20,650 bases of DNA from the NCBI GenBank assembly GCA_023386045.1, contig JAEWKK010000009.1:1-20650 (forward strand). Reading direction: 5' to 3'. The DNA comes from Bacteroidota bacterium. GTDB lineage: Bacteria > Bacteroidota > Bacteroidia > Chitinophagales > Chitinophagaceae. A program made the position numbers and the translations under genes. The notes below the pieces were generated by a model. The model was not told the origin of the DNA. It was given only the letters and a program-made list of their open reading frames with translations, and did not search any database. Position 1 is the first letter of the stretch. Each line of letters opens with the position of its first letter. Shown here in pieces: positions 1-7,760 of this stretch.

Positions 1-84
1 GAACAGAATCAGAAAAATTATCCATTGCCAAAGAGTACAAAAACTAAATCAACAGGAGTTAAAAAAACGGTCAACGTATTTTAG
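1..84 (+). CDS. C-terminal fragment of a truncated CDS, unknown function
   Basis: Frame 1 is open from the first base to a TAG at 82-84 and would encode 27 residues rich in Lys, Thr and Ser, ending in NVF. The gene would begin left of the window. The stretch is short, so an open frame could arise by chance. The support is the basic, low-complexity composition typical of C-terminal tails and the fact that the next gene starts just downstream on the same strand. No family can be assigned. Confidence 0.35.
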   Translation, partial: EQNQKNYPLPKSTKTKSTGVKKTVNVF

Positions 85-102
85 GCACTTACACTCCAGA
101 GT

Positions 103-165
103 ACTATGAACCATGAACTATGAACCATGAACTATGAACTATGAACCATGAACTATGAACCATGA
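103..165 (+). repeat. Nine-copy heptanucleotide tandem repeat (ACYATGA)
   Basis: Nine uninterrupted 7-bp units alternate between ACTATGA and ACCATGA, in the order T,C,T,C,T,T,C,T,C at the variable third base. Every unit contains an ATG (at 106, 113, 120, 127, 134, 141, 148, 155 and 162), and the last of these is the start codon of the downstream secreted-protein gene. The array resembles the short heptanucleotide tandem repeats known from cyanobacteria and also seen in Bacteroidota intergenic DNA. Copy number is expected to vary by slippage. It occupies the whole region where a ribosome would load, so it may affect translation. Confidence 0.95.
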
Positions 166-866
166 ACCACATTAAAAAAATCATTCTTCCTGCTTTGTTG
201 GCTCTCTCCACTTCTGTTTTTTCACAGGAGTCATTGATCACCCTTAAGGCAGGTGATGATATCAGCGAGTTGTACAAATATGTGTACCGTTATGCGCAAT
301 TCCAACCGGGCAGGGTTTATTTCCTGGATGGAGATTCCGCTGGTACCAGCATGAACTATAACCTTTACGATGGAGAAATTCACTTTATCAGTAAAGGCGA
401 CACCATGCTGATTGATAATAAAGAAAAGGTCAGCTTAATAGTAATAGGTGTTGATAGTTTTACTATGCATGATGGCCAGTTCCTGAGGATCGTTCATGAT
501 TACGGTCTTGCCAGGCTGGCTGTGGCTGATAAACTCAGGCTTCATGATGAACAAAGGATCGGCGCAATGGGAGTGGCAAGACCCACACATAATATTGACA
601 GCAAAAGTTCTTTCAATTCATGGCAAACTCTAAAACTACAATTGAGCCGCGACCTCATCTTCTCAAAGGAAAAACATTTTTATTTTTCCAATGGCAAGGG
701 ATTTCTTGCAGTTAACAAAAAAAACCTCTCAGGTCTTTTTTCCTTTGCTGGTAAAAAGGCTTTTGAAGACTATGAAAAATCATGTCATCCCAATTTGAAA
801 GATGAAGGGCATCTTGACAAATTGTTTTCCTGCATGGCTGTGCAATATAAAAACATGAATCATTAA
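162..866 (+). CDS. Secreted protein of unknown function (234 aa)
   Basis: The N-terminus is a clear Sec signal peptide: Asn-His-Ile-Lys-Lys, a hydrophobic core (about residues 7-18) and a cleavage region ending VFSQ near residue 22. The mature protein is therefore about 212 residues and periplasmic or exported. After the signal come short beta-like stretches (for example GRVYFLDGDSAG and EIHFISKGDTMLI) and two Cys near the C-terminus. I do not recognise a named domain. It resembles lineage-restricted hypothetical proteins of Chitinophagaceae, from memory only. ATG 162 is the first possible start because a TGA lies in frame at 156, and it is the last ATG of the heptad repeat. A hairpin terminator at 971-998 separates it from the next gene, so it is probably monocistronic. 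Confidence 0.85.
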   Translation: MNHIKKIILPALLALSTSVFSQESLITLKAGDDISELYKYVYRYAQFQPGRVYFLDGDSAGTSMNYNLYDGEIHFISKGDTMLIDNKEKVSLIVIGVDSFTMHDGQFLRIVHDYGLARLAVADKLRLHDEQRIGAMGVARPTHNIDSKSSFNSWQTLKLQLSRDLIFSKEKHFYFSNGKGFLAVNKKNLSGLFSFAGKKAFEDYEKSCHPNLKDEGHLDKLFSCMAVQYKNMNH

Positions 867-970
867 AGCCGTTCATCCTGCTCAGTGGATATTTTGTTTT
901 GCTTTAACAAATGATTCAAACAGGTTTCAGCTACTTAAAATAATTATTGACATTAAAATTTTCATTGTTG

Positions 971-998
971 AACCGGTCATCTTTATGACCGGTTTTTT
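971..998 (+). terminator. Rho-independent terminator
   Basis: A perfect 10-bp stem (AACCGGTCAT at 971-980 with ATGACCGGTT at 985-994) and a 4-nt CTTT loop are followed by a T run. It lies about 100 nt after the secreted-protein gene ending at 866 and terminates that unit. Confidence 0.9.
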
Positions 999-1038
999 CA
1001 TGCACCAAAATGCTTTGCCGTTCTTCTTCTAATTTCTT

Positions 1039-1066
1039 TTTGCCGGGCTATCCTGTATCTAAATTG
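1039..1066 (+). promoter_or_regulatory. Candidate Bacteroidota-type promoter for the PepSY-like gene
   Basis: TTTG at 1039-1042 is followed after 17 nt by TAAATTG at 1060-1066. This is one base short of the TAnnTTTG -7 box described for Bacteroidota. It sits just after a terminator and 20 nt before the ATG at 1086. The imperfect -7 box keeps the call tentative. Confidence 0.35.
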
Positions 1067-1085
1067 TACCATAAAACAATTTATT

Positions 1086-1517
1086 ATGAAAACGATATTG
1101 TTCCTTGCCGCTTTTGTTTATTCCATATCAGCGCTTGCGCTTCCTAATGAGAAAGTCTTAAAAAATTTTTCAAATGCTTTCCCGGGAGCTGACAGTATTC
1201 AGTGGTACGATGGAGAACAGGAATACAATGTTTATTTTATCATGAATGGTACCAGGTGCAGGGCATGGTACGACCTTGATGGAAATGTAAAGAAGAGCAT
1301 CAGGTACTATGGCATGGAACAACTGCCGCCAATGGTTATCGGGAATATCAATAAAAAATTTCCCGGTCTGAAAATATTTGGAGTCACCGAATATTCTACA
1401 CCTGAAGAATTTGTTTACCAGGTTACGCTTGAGGATGATAAAAAATGGTATATGGTCAATTCGGACGCTTCCGGTAATTGCAGCCTGGTGAATAAATTAT
1501 CAAAAGGCCAGCCCTGA
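1086..1517 (+). CDS. Secreted PepSY-like domain protein (143 aa)
   Basis: A Sec signal peptide (MKTILFLAAFVYSISALA, cleavage near residue 18) precedes a domain of about 120 residues. The pattern is KVLKNFSNAFPGADSIQW, then a Tyr/Trp-rich beta segment, an IRYYGMEQLPP motif, then NINKKFPGLKIFGVTEY and LEDDKKWYMV. The two helix-strand halves with F-P-G/A turns match the putative beta-lactamase-inhibitor-like PepSY-like family (DUF2874) that is abundant in Bacteroidota. These proteins are periplasmic or surface-associated and have no established biochemical role. The gene stands alone between the terminators at 971-998 and 1651-1675. Family assignment is from memory of the motif pattern; the existence of the gene is not in doubt. 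Confidence 0.85.
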   Translation: MKTILFLAAFVYSISALALPNEKVLKNFSNAFPGADSIQWYDGEQEYNVYFIMNGTRCRAWYDLDGNVKKSIRYYGMEQLPPMVIGNINKKFPGLKIFGVTEYSTPEEFVYQVTLEDDKKWYMVNSDASGNCSLVNKLSKGQP

Positions 1518-1650
1518 CCAGTGGCCAGTAATCATGGTTTAACTAATATGTATCAGGTTTTACAAAGGATATCCAAAATGGCGAAGATGAGATCTGCTAA
1601 TTTACATTCAACTAGAAAATATTCTCATGTGCTTGTTCAAGGCACTACCG

Positions 1651-1675
1651 AAGGCAGTATCTACTGCCTTTTTTT
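1651..1675 (+). terminator. Rho-independent terminator
   Basis: AAGGCAGT (1651-1658) pairs with ACTGCCTT (1663-1670) around an ATCT loop, and a T run continues to 1675. It probably ends the PepSY-like transcript. A second copy of the left arm (AAGGCAGT, 1688-1695) follows and could pair with the same right arm instead. Confidence 0.85.
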
Positions 1676-1774
1676 CAAAACCTGCAGAAGGCAGTTTGCA
1701 GTAATAAAATAAATCCGAAGATCGTCTCGGCCTCTTTTGTCTAATAGGGGCTCTCATTTGTTTTAAATTAGAAC

Positions 1775-1807
1775 GCGGGTAGTTTTCCAGCTTGCCCGCT
1801 TTTTTTT
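1775..1807 (+). terminator. Second Rho-independent terminator
   Basis: GCGGGTAG (1775-1782) pairs with TTGCCCGC (1792-1799), including G-U pairs, and is followed by eight T. It lies about 100 nt beyond the terminator at 1651-1675 with no supported ORF between them. It is either a backup terminator or the end of a short non-coding transcript. Confidence 0.75.
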
Positions 1808-2220
1808 AAGTATAGATAAAATGCTGCGTTGGCTTTAAATGCCGATAGTAATTGTTCAATCACCAATTCTCTCGTTTCGCCATTCTTTACAATCATTTTT
1901 TCATTTGCATGATTTAATTGCTTTTCTTATCCGGTTGGTGGTGGATGATCAAAAGCAAGTGATTCCTGATTTTTTGCCTGCGAGCTGGATGGCTTGCCGT
2001 TTATTGAACAGTAATTCCGTTTATCTAATGATAAATAAAATGAACTGTGTTTGGTTGTCTGTTGATGAAGGAAAAAATGGATCACCGTTTATCATAAAAC
2101 CGGAATAGGAAATAATAATTTGAATGAATTTAAGTTCCTGTCTGGAGCGTTGATCTTAAATATCATTCTATGCACTTACCAGCAACATTTTTTGAAAAAG
2201 GACAGGCTTTGTCAAAACAT
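1808..2220. other. Gene-free interval, about 410 nt
   Basis: I see no convincing gene here. An 89-codon ORF at 1839-2108 has no family signature and an irregular composition for a protein, and I do not support it. The right-hand part should hold the promoter of the response regulator. A TAATTTG string near 2121-2127 recalls the -7 box with one base missing, but I could not place a matching -33 element. Confidence 0.5.
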
Positions 2221-2982
2221 ATGATATCAGTAGCAATCATAGAAGACGACTTTATCAGTGCCGACCATTTAACTTCCATGTTAAAGGACCACAGTGATGA
2301 GATAGAAGTAAGAAAAGTGATCAAAACCGTGGATGAGGGCGTGGCTTTTTTCAGATCCAACCCCATGGTGGACCTGATCTTTTCAGATGTCCAGTTGCCT
2401 GATGGTCTATCTTTTCAAATTTTTGAGGAAGCATCTATCGATTGCCCGGTGATCTTTGTTTCAGCCTATGACAAATACCTCGTCAATGCTTTTGAATACG
2501 GCGGCATTGATTATATACTTAAGCCTGTTGCAAGGGAAGGACTTTACAATGCTGTTCGCAAATACAAAGCGCTGGAAAAACATTTTACCGACAACAGCCA
2601 GCTGCTGAGAAAATTCTTTGATGATTATCTTACCAGCAAAAAAACAAGGATCATTGTAAAGAAAGGAGCCTCTAACATCTCTCTGCTTCTTTCAGAAGTG
2701 GTTTTTTTCTATACCGAAAACCTGGTGGTTTATGTATATGATAACAGGGGTAATAAATACCTGATCGATAAAAGCCTGAACAGCCTTGAAAACGAACTTG
2801 ATCCAAGAACCTTCTTTCGTGTGAACAGGCAATACATCCTGAATATCAATTTTGTCCAGGGATACAAGACTTATGAAAGAGTCAAGCTCATGGTTTCCCT
2901 CACCATGAAAGAACTGGATCACCTGATCATCGTTGGCCAGGAAAAAGCGCGAAACTTCCGCCAGTGGCTTGCAGAAGCTTAG
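2221..2982 (+). CDS. LytTR-family response regulator (253 aa)
   Basis: The receiver domain (about residues 1-120) has the acidic cluster IIEDD (residues 6-10), phosphoacceptor Asp56 in DLIFSDVQLPDG, Ser81 in VIFVSAYD and Lys101 in YILKPV, so it should be phosphorylatable. A LytTR DNA-binding domain follows (about 145-245), with KKGASNISLLLSEVVFFY and the typical FFRVNRQYILNI. The frame opens at ATG 2170, but ATG 2221 places the first beta strand at residue 2 as is usual for the family, so I prefer it. No histidine kinase is encoded in the window, so it is an orphan here. It lies 235 nt upstream of the SusC gene on the same strand, and local regulation of that operon is possible but unproven. 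Confidence 0.93.
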   Translation: MISVAIIEDDFISADHLTSMLKDHSDEIEVRKVIKTVDEGVAFFRSNPMVDLIFSDVQLPDGLSFQIFEEASIDCPVIFVSAYDKYLVNAFEYGGIDYILKPVAREGLYNAVRKYKALEKHFTDNSQLLRKFFDDYLTSKKTRIIVKKGASNISLLLSEVVFFYTENLVVYVYDNRGNKYLIDKSLNSLENELDPRTFFRVNRQYILNINFVQGYKTYERVKLMVSLTMKELDHLIIVGQEKARNFRQWLAEA

Positions 2983-2996
2983 GAGTTTAGGTTCCA

Positions 2997-3078
2997 GTCA
3001 ATCAATTTTTACTGATCATACTTACCAGGCTTCAATTGATTTGAATTGAGAGCAGACTAATGATATTTGATTCAATCA
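2997..3078 (+). promoter_or_regulatory. Cluster of inverted repeats and candidate promoter upstream of susC
   Basis: Three AATC/GATT-type dyads lie together: AATCAATT (3000-3007) with AATTGATT (3034-3041); TCAATT (3032-3037) with AATTGA (3044-3049); and the near-perfect palindrome TGATTCAATCA (3068-3078). TTTG at 3040-3043 and GATATTTG at 3062-3069 are spaced 18 nt apart and recall a Bacteroidota -33/-7 pair with one mismatch. That would give a 5' leader of roughly 140 nt for susC. Operator function is inferred. Confidence 0.3.
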
Positions 3079-3217
3079 GGGTTACTCATGAACGGTGTTT
3101 GCCAACATGATTTCATTCTTCACGGACTCTTTTTCACGCATCGCTAAAAAAACAGTTTTTTAAAAATCATTGTGGCGAATATTTATGTCTTGTAAAGAAT
3201 AAAAACTGAAAACTGAT

Positions 3218-6200
3218 ATGAGAAGACTAGCTTATTTAATGCTAGGCCTGCTGTTTATGAGTATGCAGGTGCTGGCACAAAACCGGACAATTACAGGAAG
3301 GGTAACAGATCCAAATGGTAATGCAATACCTGGAGCTACAATTACAGTTACGGGTACCAATACAAGAACAGTGGCAGGTGCCAATGGGAATTTTTCAATC
3401 ACTGTTCCATCAGGGGCACGTTCGCTGACTGTTAGCTCGGTGGGTTATAGTACGCAAACCATCGAGATTGGTGCTTCCAGCGTTATGAATATTTCAATGG
3501 TGGTAGCTGCCACAGAATTGCAGACTGTAGTTGTTTCTACAGGTTATAAGAATGTAGAGCGGTCAAAATATGCCGGAGCAGCTTCCAAGGTCAGTGAAAA
3601 AGAAATTCGTAATGTACCTATCGGTTCATTTGAGCAGATCCTGCAGGGTCGTGCTCCGGGACTGGTAGTACTCAGTGGAAGCGGACAGCCAGGAAATGCT
3701 GCCAATGTGATCCTGCGTGGACCTACTTCCATTGAAGGTGGTAGTCTGCCTTTATATGTTGTTGATGGCATTCCAGTTGAAGCTTCGGTTTTTCAAAGCA
3801 TCAATCCAAACGACATTGCATCAGTAGATGTACTCAAGGATGCCAGTGCAGCAGCTATGTATGGTAGTCGTGGTGCTGCAGGTGTAATAGTAGTTACAAC
3901 AAAGCGTGGCAAAAGCGGCAAAATGAAGCTTGGTTACAGCACGCAGTATGGTGTAAAATTCAGGCCTGAATTTGGTTACACTCCAATGACCACCGAGCAA
4001 TTGCTGATGGCCCAGGAAAGACTGGGAACTGTTCTTTCAACCAGTACGCTGAATGAATGGGGAAGTTTTCCCGCCTTACCAGGCTGGCAGTATTCGCCCA
4101 ATAATCCAAACAAACTTGTTGGTGGTGTTGTAGTTCCTAAGACAGCGGCAGACATTGCCTTTGGCAACAGCCAGCTTGATAGTCTTAAAGCCATCCGCAC
4201 CAACTGGCTGGATGAATTCATGCAGAGAGGTACGTTCAGTAATAATGAGATCAGCTTATCAGGAGGTGAAGGAAGAACACGCATCTATACCAACCTGGGT
4301 TATTATAAAGAAGAAGGCATACTGAAACCAACTGATATGAAAAGGATCACATTGCGAACCAATGCAGATTACAGGGATGAAAAACTTACGCTTTCACTTT
4401 CTTCTATTATTGGTTATACCAGGAGAAATCTTCAGACAGAACAGCTGAATGGCTTTAATTCTTTCATCAATCCTTTTGGTGTGGCGCAGTTCACTCCTCA
4501 ATATATTACACCAACACTGCCTAACGGTAAATACAATACTGGTGTAGGCTTCGCCTTCTTTGCACCTACAATGCTTGAAAAAAGAGCCTATGACAAAGTC
4601 TACAACGATCAGGCAAAGGCTACCATTTCATTATCCATGAACTATGATTTCACTAAAAACATTTACGCAGGACTTCTTGCTGGTGTGGATTTCAGAGAAA
4701 CACAAAACACTACCTACCGCGATCCCAGGCCATTCAATACTTCCCAGCAGCCAGGACTTACAGTAAGAGTAAGAAGTGGTTCAATGGCAGAATCTTTAAC
4801 CAGGTTTCTTCAGCCCAATGCCAGGGGTTATGTTGGATATAAAACAGTTTTCAACCAGGATCATTCACTTGATGTAACAGCTTATGCGGAAGTGTTGAAT
4901 ACCTACCAGAAAACTTTTTCAGCCCAGGGATTTGGTATTGATACTCTTAGGCCAAATACCATTGCAGCAGTTACAACCGGCAATGCCGCCAACCAGTTGT
5001 TCCAGGTAGTTGGCGGTGGAAAGAGTCAAAGATCATTGCAGTCATTGCTGGGTGTTGTTAACTACAATTTCAAACAGAAATATTCATTAACTGGTAGCTA
5101 CCGTTACGATGGTGTTTCCAGCCTTCCTGAAAAAAATCGCTTCCATGGATTTTACAGCATTGGTGGCGTATGGGATATCAGGCGAGAAGATTTCATGAGC
5201 CGTGTGAACTTTGTAAATGCATTGAGGTTGAAAATAAGTTATGGCCAATCTGCTAATGTTGACAATTTCCCCTTTGGTGATTTTGGCTACCTGGCTCAAT
5301 ACAATACCAATATTAACCTGACTTCTGGTAACACAGGTATTTCAGTTGCCAGTCCTGGTAATCCCGAAGGAGACTGGGAGTTTACCAATACAGCCAATAT
5401 CGGGATTGAGTTCGCTTTACTGCGCAACAGGCTATATGGCGATATACAACTGTATGACAAGAGAACTAAAAACCTTTTTGCATCACTTTCACTTTCATCA
5501 ACCAGTGGCTTTGGTGAGCAGGATGTGAATGCGGGAGAGATGTTCAACAAGGGTATTGAATACAACCTGAATTATGACATCGTCAGCAACAGGAATTTGG
5601 TATGGACTGTTACAGCCAATGGAGCCTATAATAAAAATGAAATAACCAGCCTGGGAAATGTCAACTCTTATGAGCAGGGTACGGAATTGGTGACAGTTGG
5701 CCTGCCTCTGGGTTCTCATTATGAAGTGAAGTGGGCCGGTGTGGATGCTGCTACTGGCGCACCGCTTTATTATACGAAGGATGGAAAGATCACCACACAA
5801 TATTCAGCTGATAACAGGATACAGGATTATGGTACATGGATCCCTGCTGTAACAGGTGGATTTGGTACTTCACTGCGTTTCAAAAATTTTGAAGCATCGG
5901 CCTTCTTTAACTATGCAGCCAAAACCAGGCGTGTCAACAATATGGAATTCTTCCTGCAAAATCCTGGTTTCCTGCAACAGGGTGTTAACCAGGATGCTGG
6001 TTATACATTCTGGGTGAAGCCTGGTGATGTTGCTACAGTGCAGAGTCCTTTATACCAGATGAATTTTACTTCCAAACTAATCCAGGATGCTTCATGGCTG
6101 CGATTGAGAAATGTACAGTTGTCCTATTCGTTGCCACAATCTGTATTGGGAAGGATCAGGCATATTTCAGAAGCAAGGTTTTATGTGCTGGGACAAAATC

Positions 6201-6313
6201 TCATGACATGGACCAAGTGGAGAGGATTGGATCCTGAAGACAGCAATAATATTTCAAGCACCGAATATCCAAATCCTCGTGCCCTTACTGTAGGTCTGGA
6301 ACTAAGGTTTTAA
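3218..6313 (+). CDS. SusC/RagA-family TonB-linked outer-membrane transporter (1031 aa)
   Basis: It imports an oligosaccharide or other nutrient across the outer membrane using TonB energy. A signal peptide ends at LAQ (residue 21). Next come a carboxypeptidase-regulatory-like beta domain (about 22-97; TITGRVTDPNGNAIPGATI), a short linker, and the plug domain (about 112-230). The plug carries the SusC signatures LYVVDGIPV (179-187) and DVLKDASAAAMYGSRGAAG. A 22-strand-type beta barrel fills the rest and ends in ELRF, with the terminal Phe expected for BAM-assembled barrels. There is no N-terminal STN domain, so a FecI/FecR-type anti-sigma loop is not suggested. The SusD gene follows 32 nt downstream. 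Substrate cannot be inferred, because no glycoside hydrolase, protease or sulfatase is adjacent. Confidence 0.97.
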   Translation: MRRLAYLMLGLLFMSMQVLAQNRTITGRVTDPNGNAIPGATITVTGTNTRTVAGANGNFSITVPSGARSLTVSSVGYSTQTIEIGASSVMNISMVVAATELQTVVVSTGYKNVERSKYAGAASKVSEKEIRNVPIGSFEQILQGRAPGLVVLSGSGQPGNAANVILRGPTSIEGGSLPLYVVDGIPVEASVFQSINPNDIASVDVLKDASAAAMYGSRGAAGVIVVTTKRGKSGKMKLGYSTQYGVKFRPEFGYTPMTTEQLLMAQERLGTVLSTSTLNEWGSFPALPGWQYSPNNPNKLVGGVVVPKTAADIAFGNSQLDSLKAIRTNWLDEFMQRGTFSNNEISLSGGEGRTRIYTNLGYYKEEGILKPTDMKRITLRTNADYRDEKLTLSLSSIIGYTRRNLQTEQLNGFNSFINPFGVAQFTPQYITPTLPNGKYNTGVGFAFFAPTMLEKRAYDKVYNDQAKATISLSMNYDFTKNIYAGLLAGVDFRETQNTTYRDPRPFNTSQQPGLTVRVRSGSMAESLTRFLQPNARGYVGYKTVFNQDHSLDVTAYAEVLNTYQKTFSAQGFGIDTLRPNTIAAVTTGNAANQLFQVVGGGKSQRSLQSLLGVVNYNFKQKYSLTGSYRYDGVSSLPEKNRFHGFYSIGGVWDIRREDFMSRVNFVNALRLKISYGQSANVDNFPFGDFGYLAQYNTNINLTSGNTGISVASPGNPEGDWEFTNTANIGIEFALLRNRLYGDIQLYDKRTKNLFASLSLSSTSGFGEQDVNAGEMFNKGIEYNLNYDIVSNRNLVWTVTANGAYNKNEITSLGNVNSYEQGTELVTVGLPLGSHYEVKWAGVDAATGAPLYYTKDGKITTQYSADNRIQDYGTWIPAVTGGFGTSLRFKNFEASAFFNYAAKTRRVNNMEFFLQNPGFLQQGVNQDAGYTFWVKPGDVATVQSPLYQMNFTSKLIQDASWLRLRNVQLSYSLPQSVLGRIRHISEARFYVLGQNLMTWTKWRGLDPEDSNNISSTEYPNPRALTVGLELRF

Positions 6314-6345
6314 AATCATCAAGTACAAGCAAACTATAATAGAAT

Positions 6346-7740
6346 ATGATAACTAAGAAAATAATAACTGGCCTGTTTGCGCTCTATGTAGTGCTCACTG
6401 GTTGTAAAAAAGATCTTGACCTGAGGCCAACAGATACCGTGGATGAAGAAGTGGCCTTCAACAGCGTTGCAGCTCTTGACAAAGGATTGAATACAGCTTA
6501 TGCAAGATATGGAAATGCAAGAGTAGCTACCATGCTTGCCAATTCACTCACATCTGATGAATTGAAATTTGGTCCCAATAACGGTGGCTTCGGACAGTTT
6601 GGATTCAGGCTGCAATACAATTCGGACAATTCTACCGGCAGCGATGTGATCGCGATGTTCTATACTTATTATCCCATGCTGGACCAGGTGAACCGCGTGT
6701 TGTCAAAGGTGGATGGCGTACCTGCATCGGGAGCTGAGATCGCACAGCGTGATTATATAAAGGGACAATTACTGGCTTTGCGAGCCATGGGACATTTTGA
6801 ATTGCTGGAAGCTTACAGCAAAAAATATGATCCCGCCGATCCCTTAGGCATTCCCGTAATGACGGCCAGCTGTTTAACCTGCCAGCCTCCAAGAAATACA
6901 GTTGCTGAAGTGATCACCCAGGTTGAAAAGGACCTTGCTGATGCAAAAGCTTTAATGCCGGCAGTTACTGTAGCCAATTACAATGACCTTGATCTTAATC
7001 CAGTATCGGTAACAGCTTACCAGGCAAGAATTGCACTATACAAAGGTGAATGGCAGAAGGCTGCTGACCTGGCAACTACTGTGATCAATTCTGGTATCAA
7101 GCCTTTAGTATCAGGAACAGCATTCGCTGGTATATGGACTGATGCCAATACCAATGAAATCCTGTTCAGGTCGAGGTTTGAGAACAGCACTACGGTGGGA
7201 GCGCAGTGGAACAATGCAGGTATCATTTTCTCGCCATCGGATAAGCTGACCAATAGCTACAGCACTGATGATATCAGGTTGTCATCCTACATTGGCAACA
7301 CTTCCATTGGACGCTATGTGAAAAAATTCTCGCAGTCATCCAGGGGCCCCAATGTTGTGGATGTAAAAGGTATCCGCACCGTTGAGATGTACCTTATCCG
7401 GGCCGAAGCAAGGGCAGAACTGAATGACCTGGTAGGTGCTGCAGCAGACATCAACAGCATCAGGAGCATGCGCATTACAGGTTATACTCCCATATCAGCC
7501 TATGCGAACAAAGCTGCTGCCATTGCAGATATCTTTCTTGAAAGATTCAGAGAGCTCGCATTTGAAGGATTCCGTTTTTATGATCTGAAAAGAAAAGGAA
7601 TGAATCTTCAGCGTGATGCCTCTGATGTAGACAGTCCATTATGGCAAACATTGCAGTCAACGGATCCAAGATTTGTATATCCTATTCCTGCCGATGAATT
7701 GCTGGCCAATCGCAACATGGTACAGAATGAAGGATATTAA
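6346..7740 (+). CDS. SusD/RagB-family surface lipoprotein (464 aa)
   Basis: It is the substrate-capturing lid that sits on the SusC barrel at the cell surface. The signal peptide ends in lipobox LTGC with Cys20 as the lipidation site. The following KKDLDL is charged, as in Bacteroidota surface-lipoprotein export signals. The start DLDLRPTD, the helical TPR-like body (for example KGQLLALRAMGHFELLEAYSKKYDP, a classic SusD segment) and the C-terminal FLERFRELAFEGFRFYDLKRKG and YPIPADELLANRNMVQNEGY-type ending are all typical. Length is slightly below the usual 500-600 residues but no core element seems missing. It is co-transcribed with the SusC gene (32-nt gap) and the lipoprotein gene at 7761 (20-nt gap). 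Confidence 0.97.
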   Translation: MITKKIITGLFALYVVLTGCKKDLDLRPTDTVDEEVAFNSVAALDKGLNTAYARYGNARVATMLANSLTSDELKFGPNNGGFGQFGFRLQYNSDNSTGSDVIAMFYTYYPMLDQVNRVLSKVDGVPASGAEIAQRDYIKGQLLALRAMGHFELLEAYSKKYDPADPLGIPVMTASCLTCQPPRNTVAEVITQVEKDLADAKALMPAVTVANYNDLDLNPVSVTAYQARIALYKGEWQKAADLATTVINSGIKPLVSGTAFAGIWTDANTNEILFRSRFENSTTVGAQWNNAGIIFSPSDKLTNSYSTDDIRLSSYIGNTSIGRYVKKFSQSSRGPNVVDVKGIRTVEMYLIRAEARAELNDLVGAAADINSIRSMRITGYTPISAYANKAAAIADIFLERFRELAFEGFRFYDLKRKGMNLQRDASDVDSPLWQTLQSTDPRFVYPIPADELLANRNMVQNEGY

Positions 7741-7760
7741 TCAACTAAAACTAAATACTA

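Noticed and set aside
1521..1712. 63-codon ORF just after the PepSY-like gene
   Set aside because: It spans the terminator at 1651-1675, has an unstructured mixed composition and no family resemblance.
1839..2108. 89-codon ORF before the response regulator
   Set aside because: No signal peptide, domain or convincing composition. It may be chance in a gene-free region, although a lineage-specific gene cannot be excluded without a homology search.
2170..2220. Extended N-terminus for the response regulator from ATG 2170
   Set aside because: It would add 17 residues before the first receiver strand, which these regulators normally lack. ATG 2221 gives the standard start.
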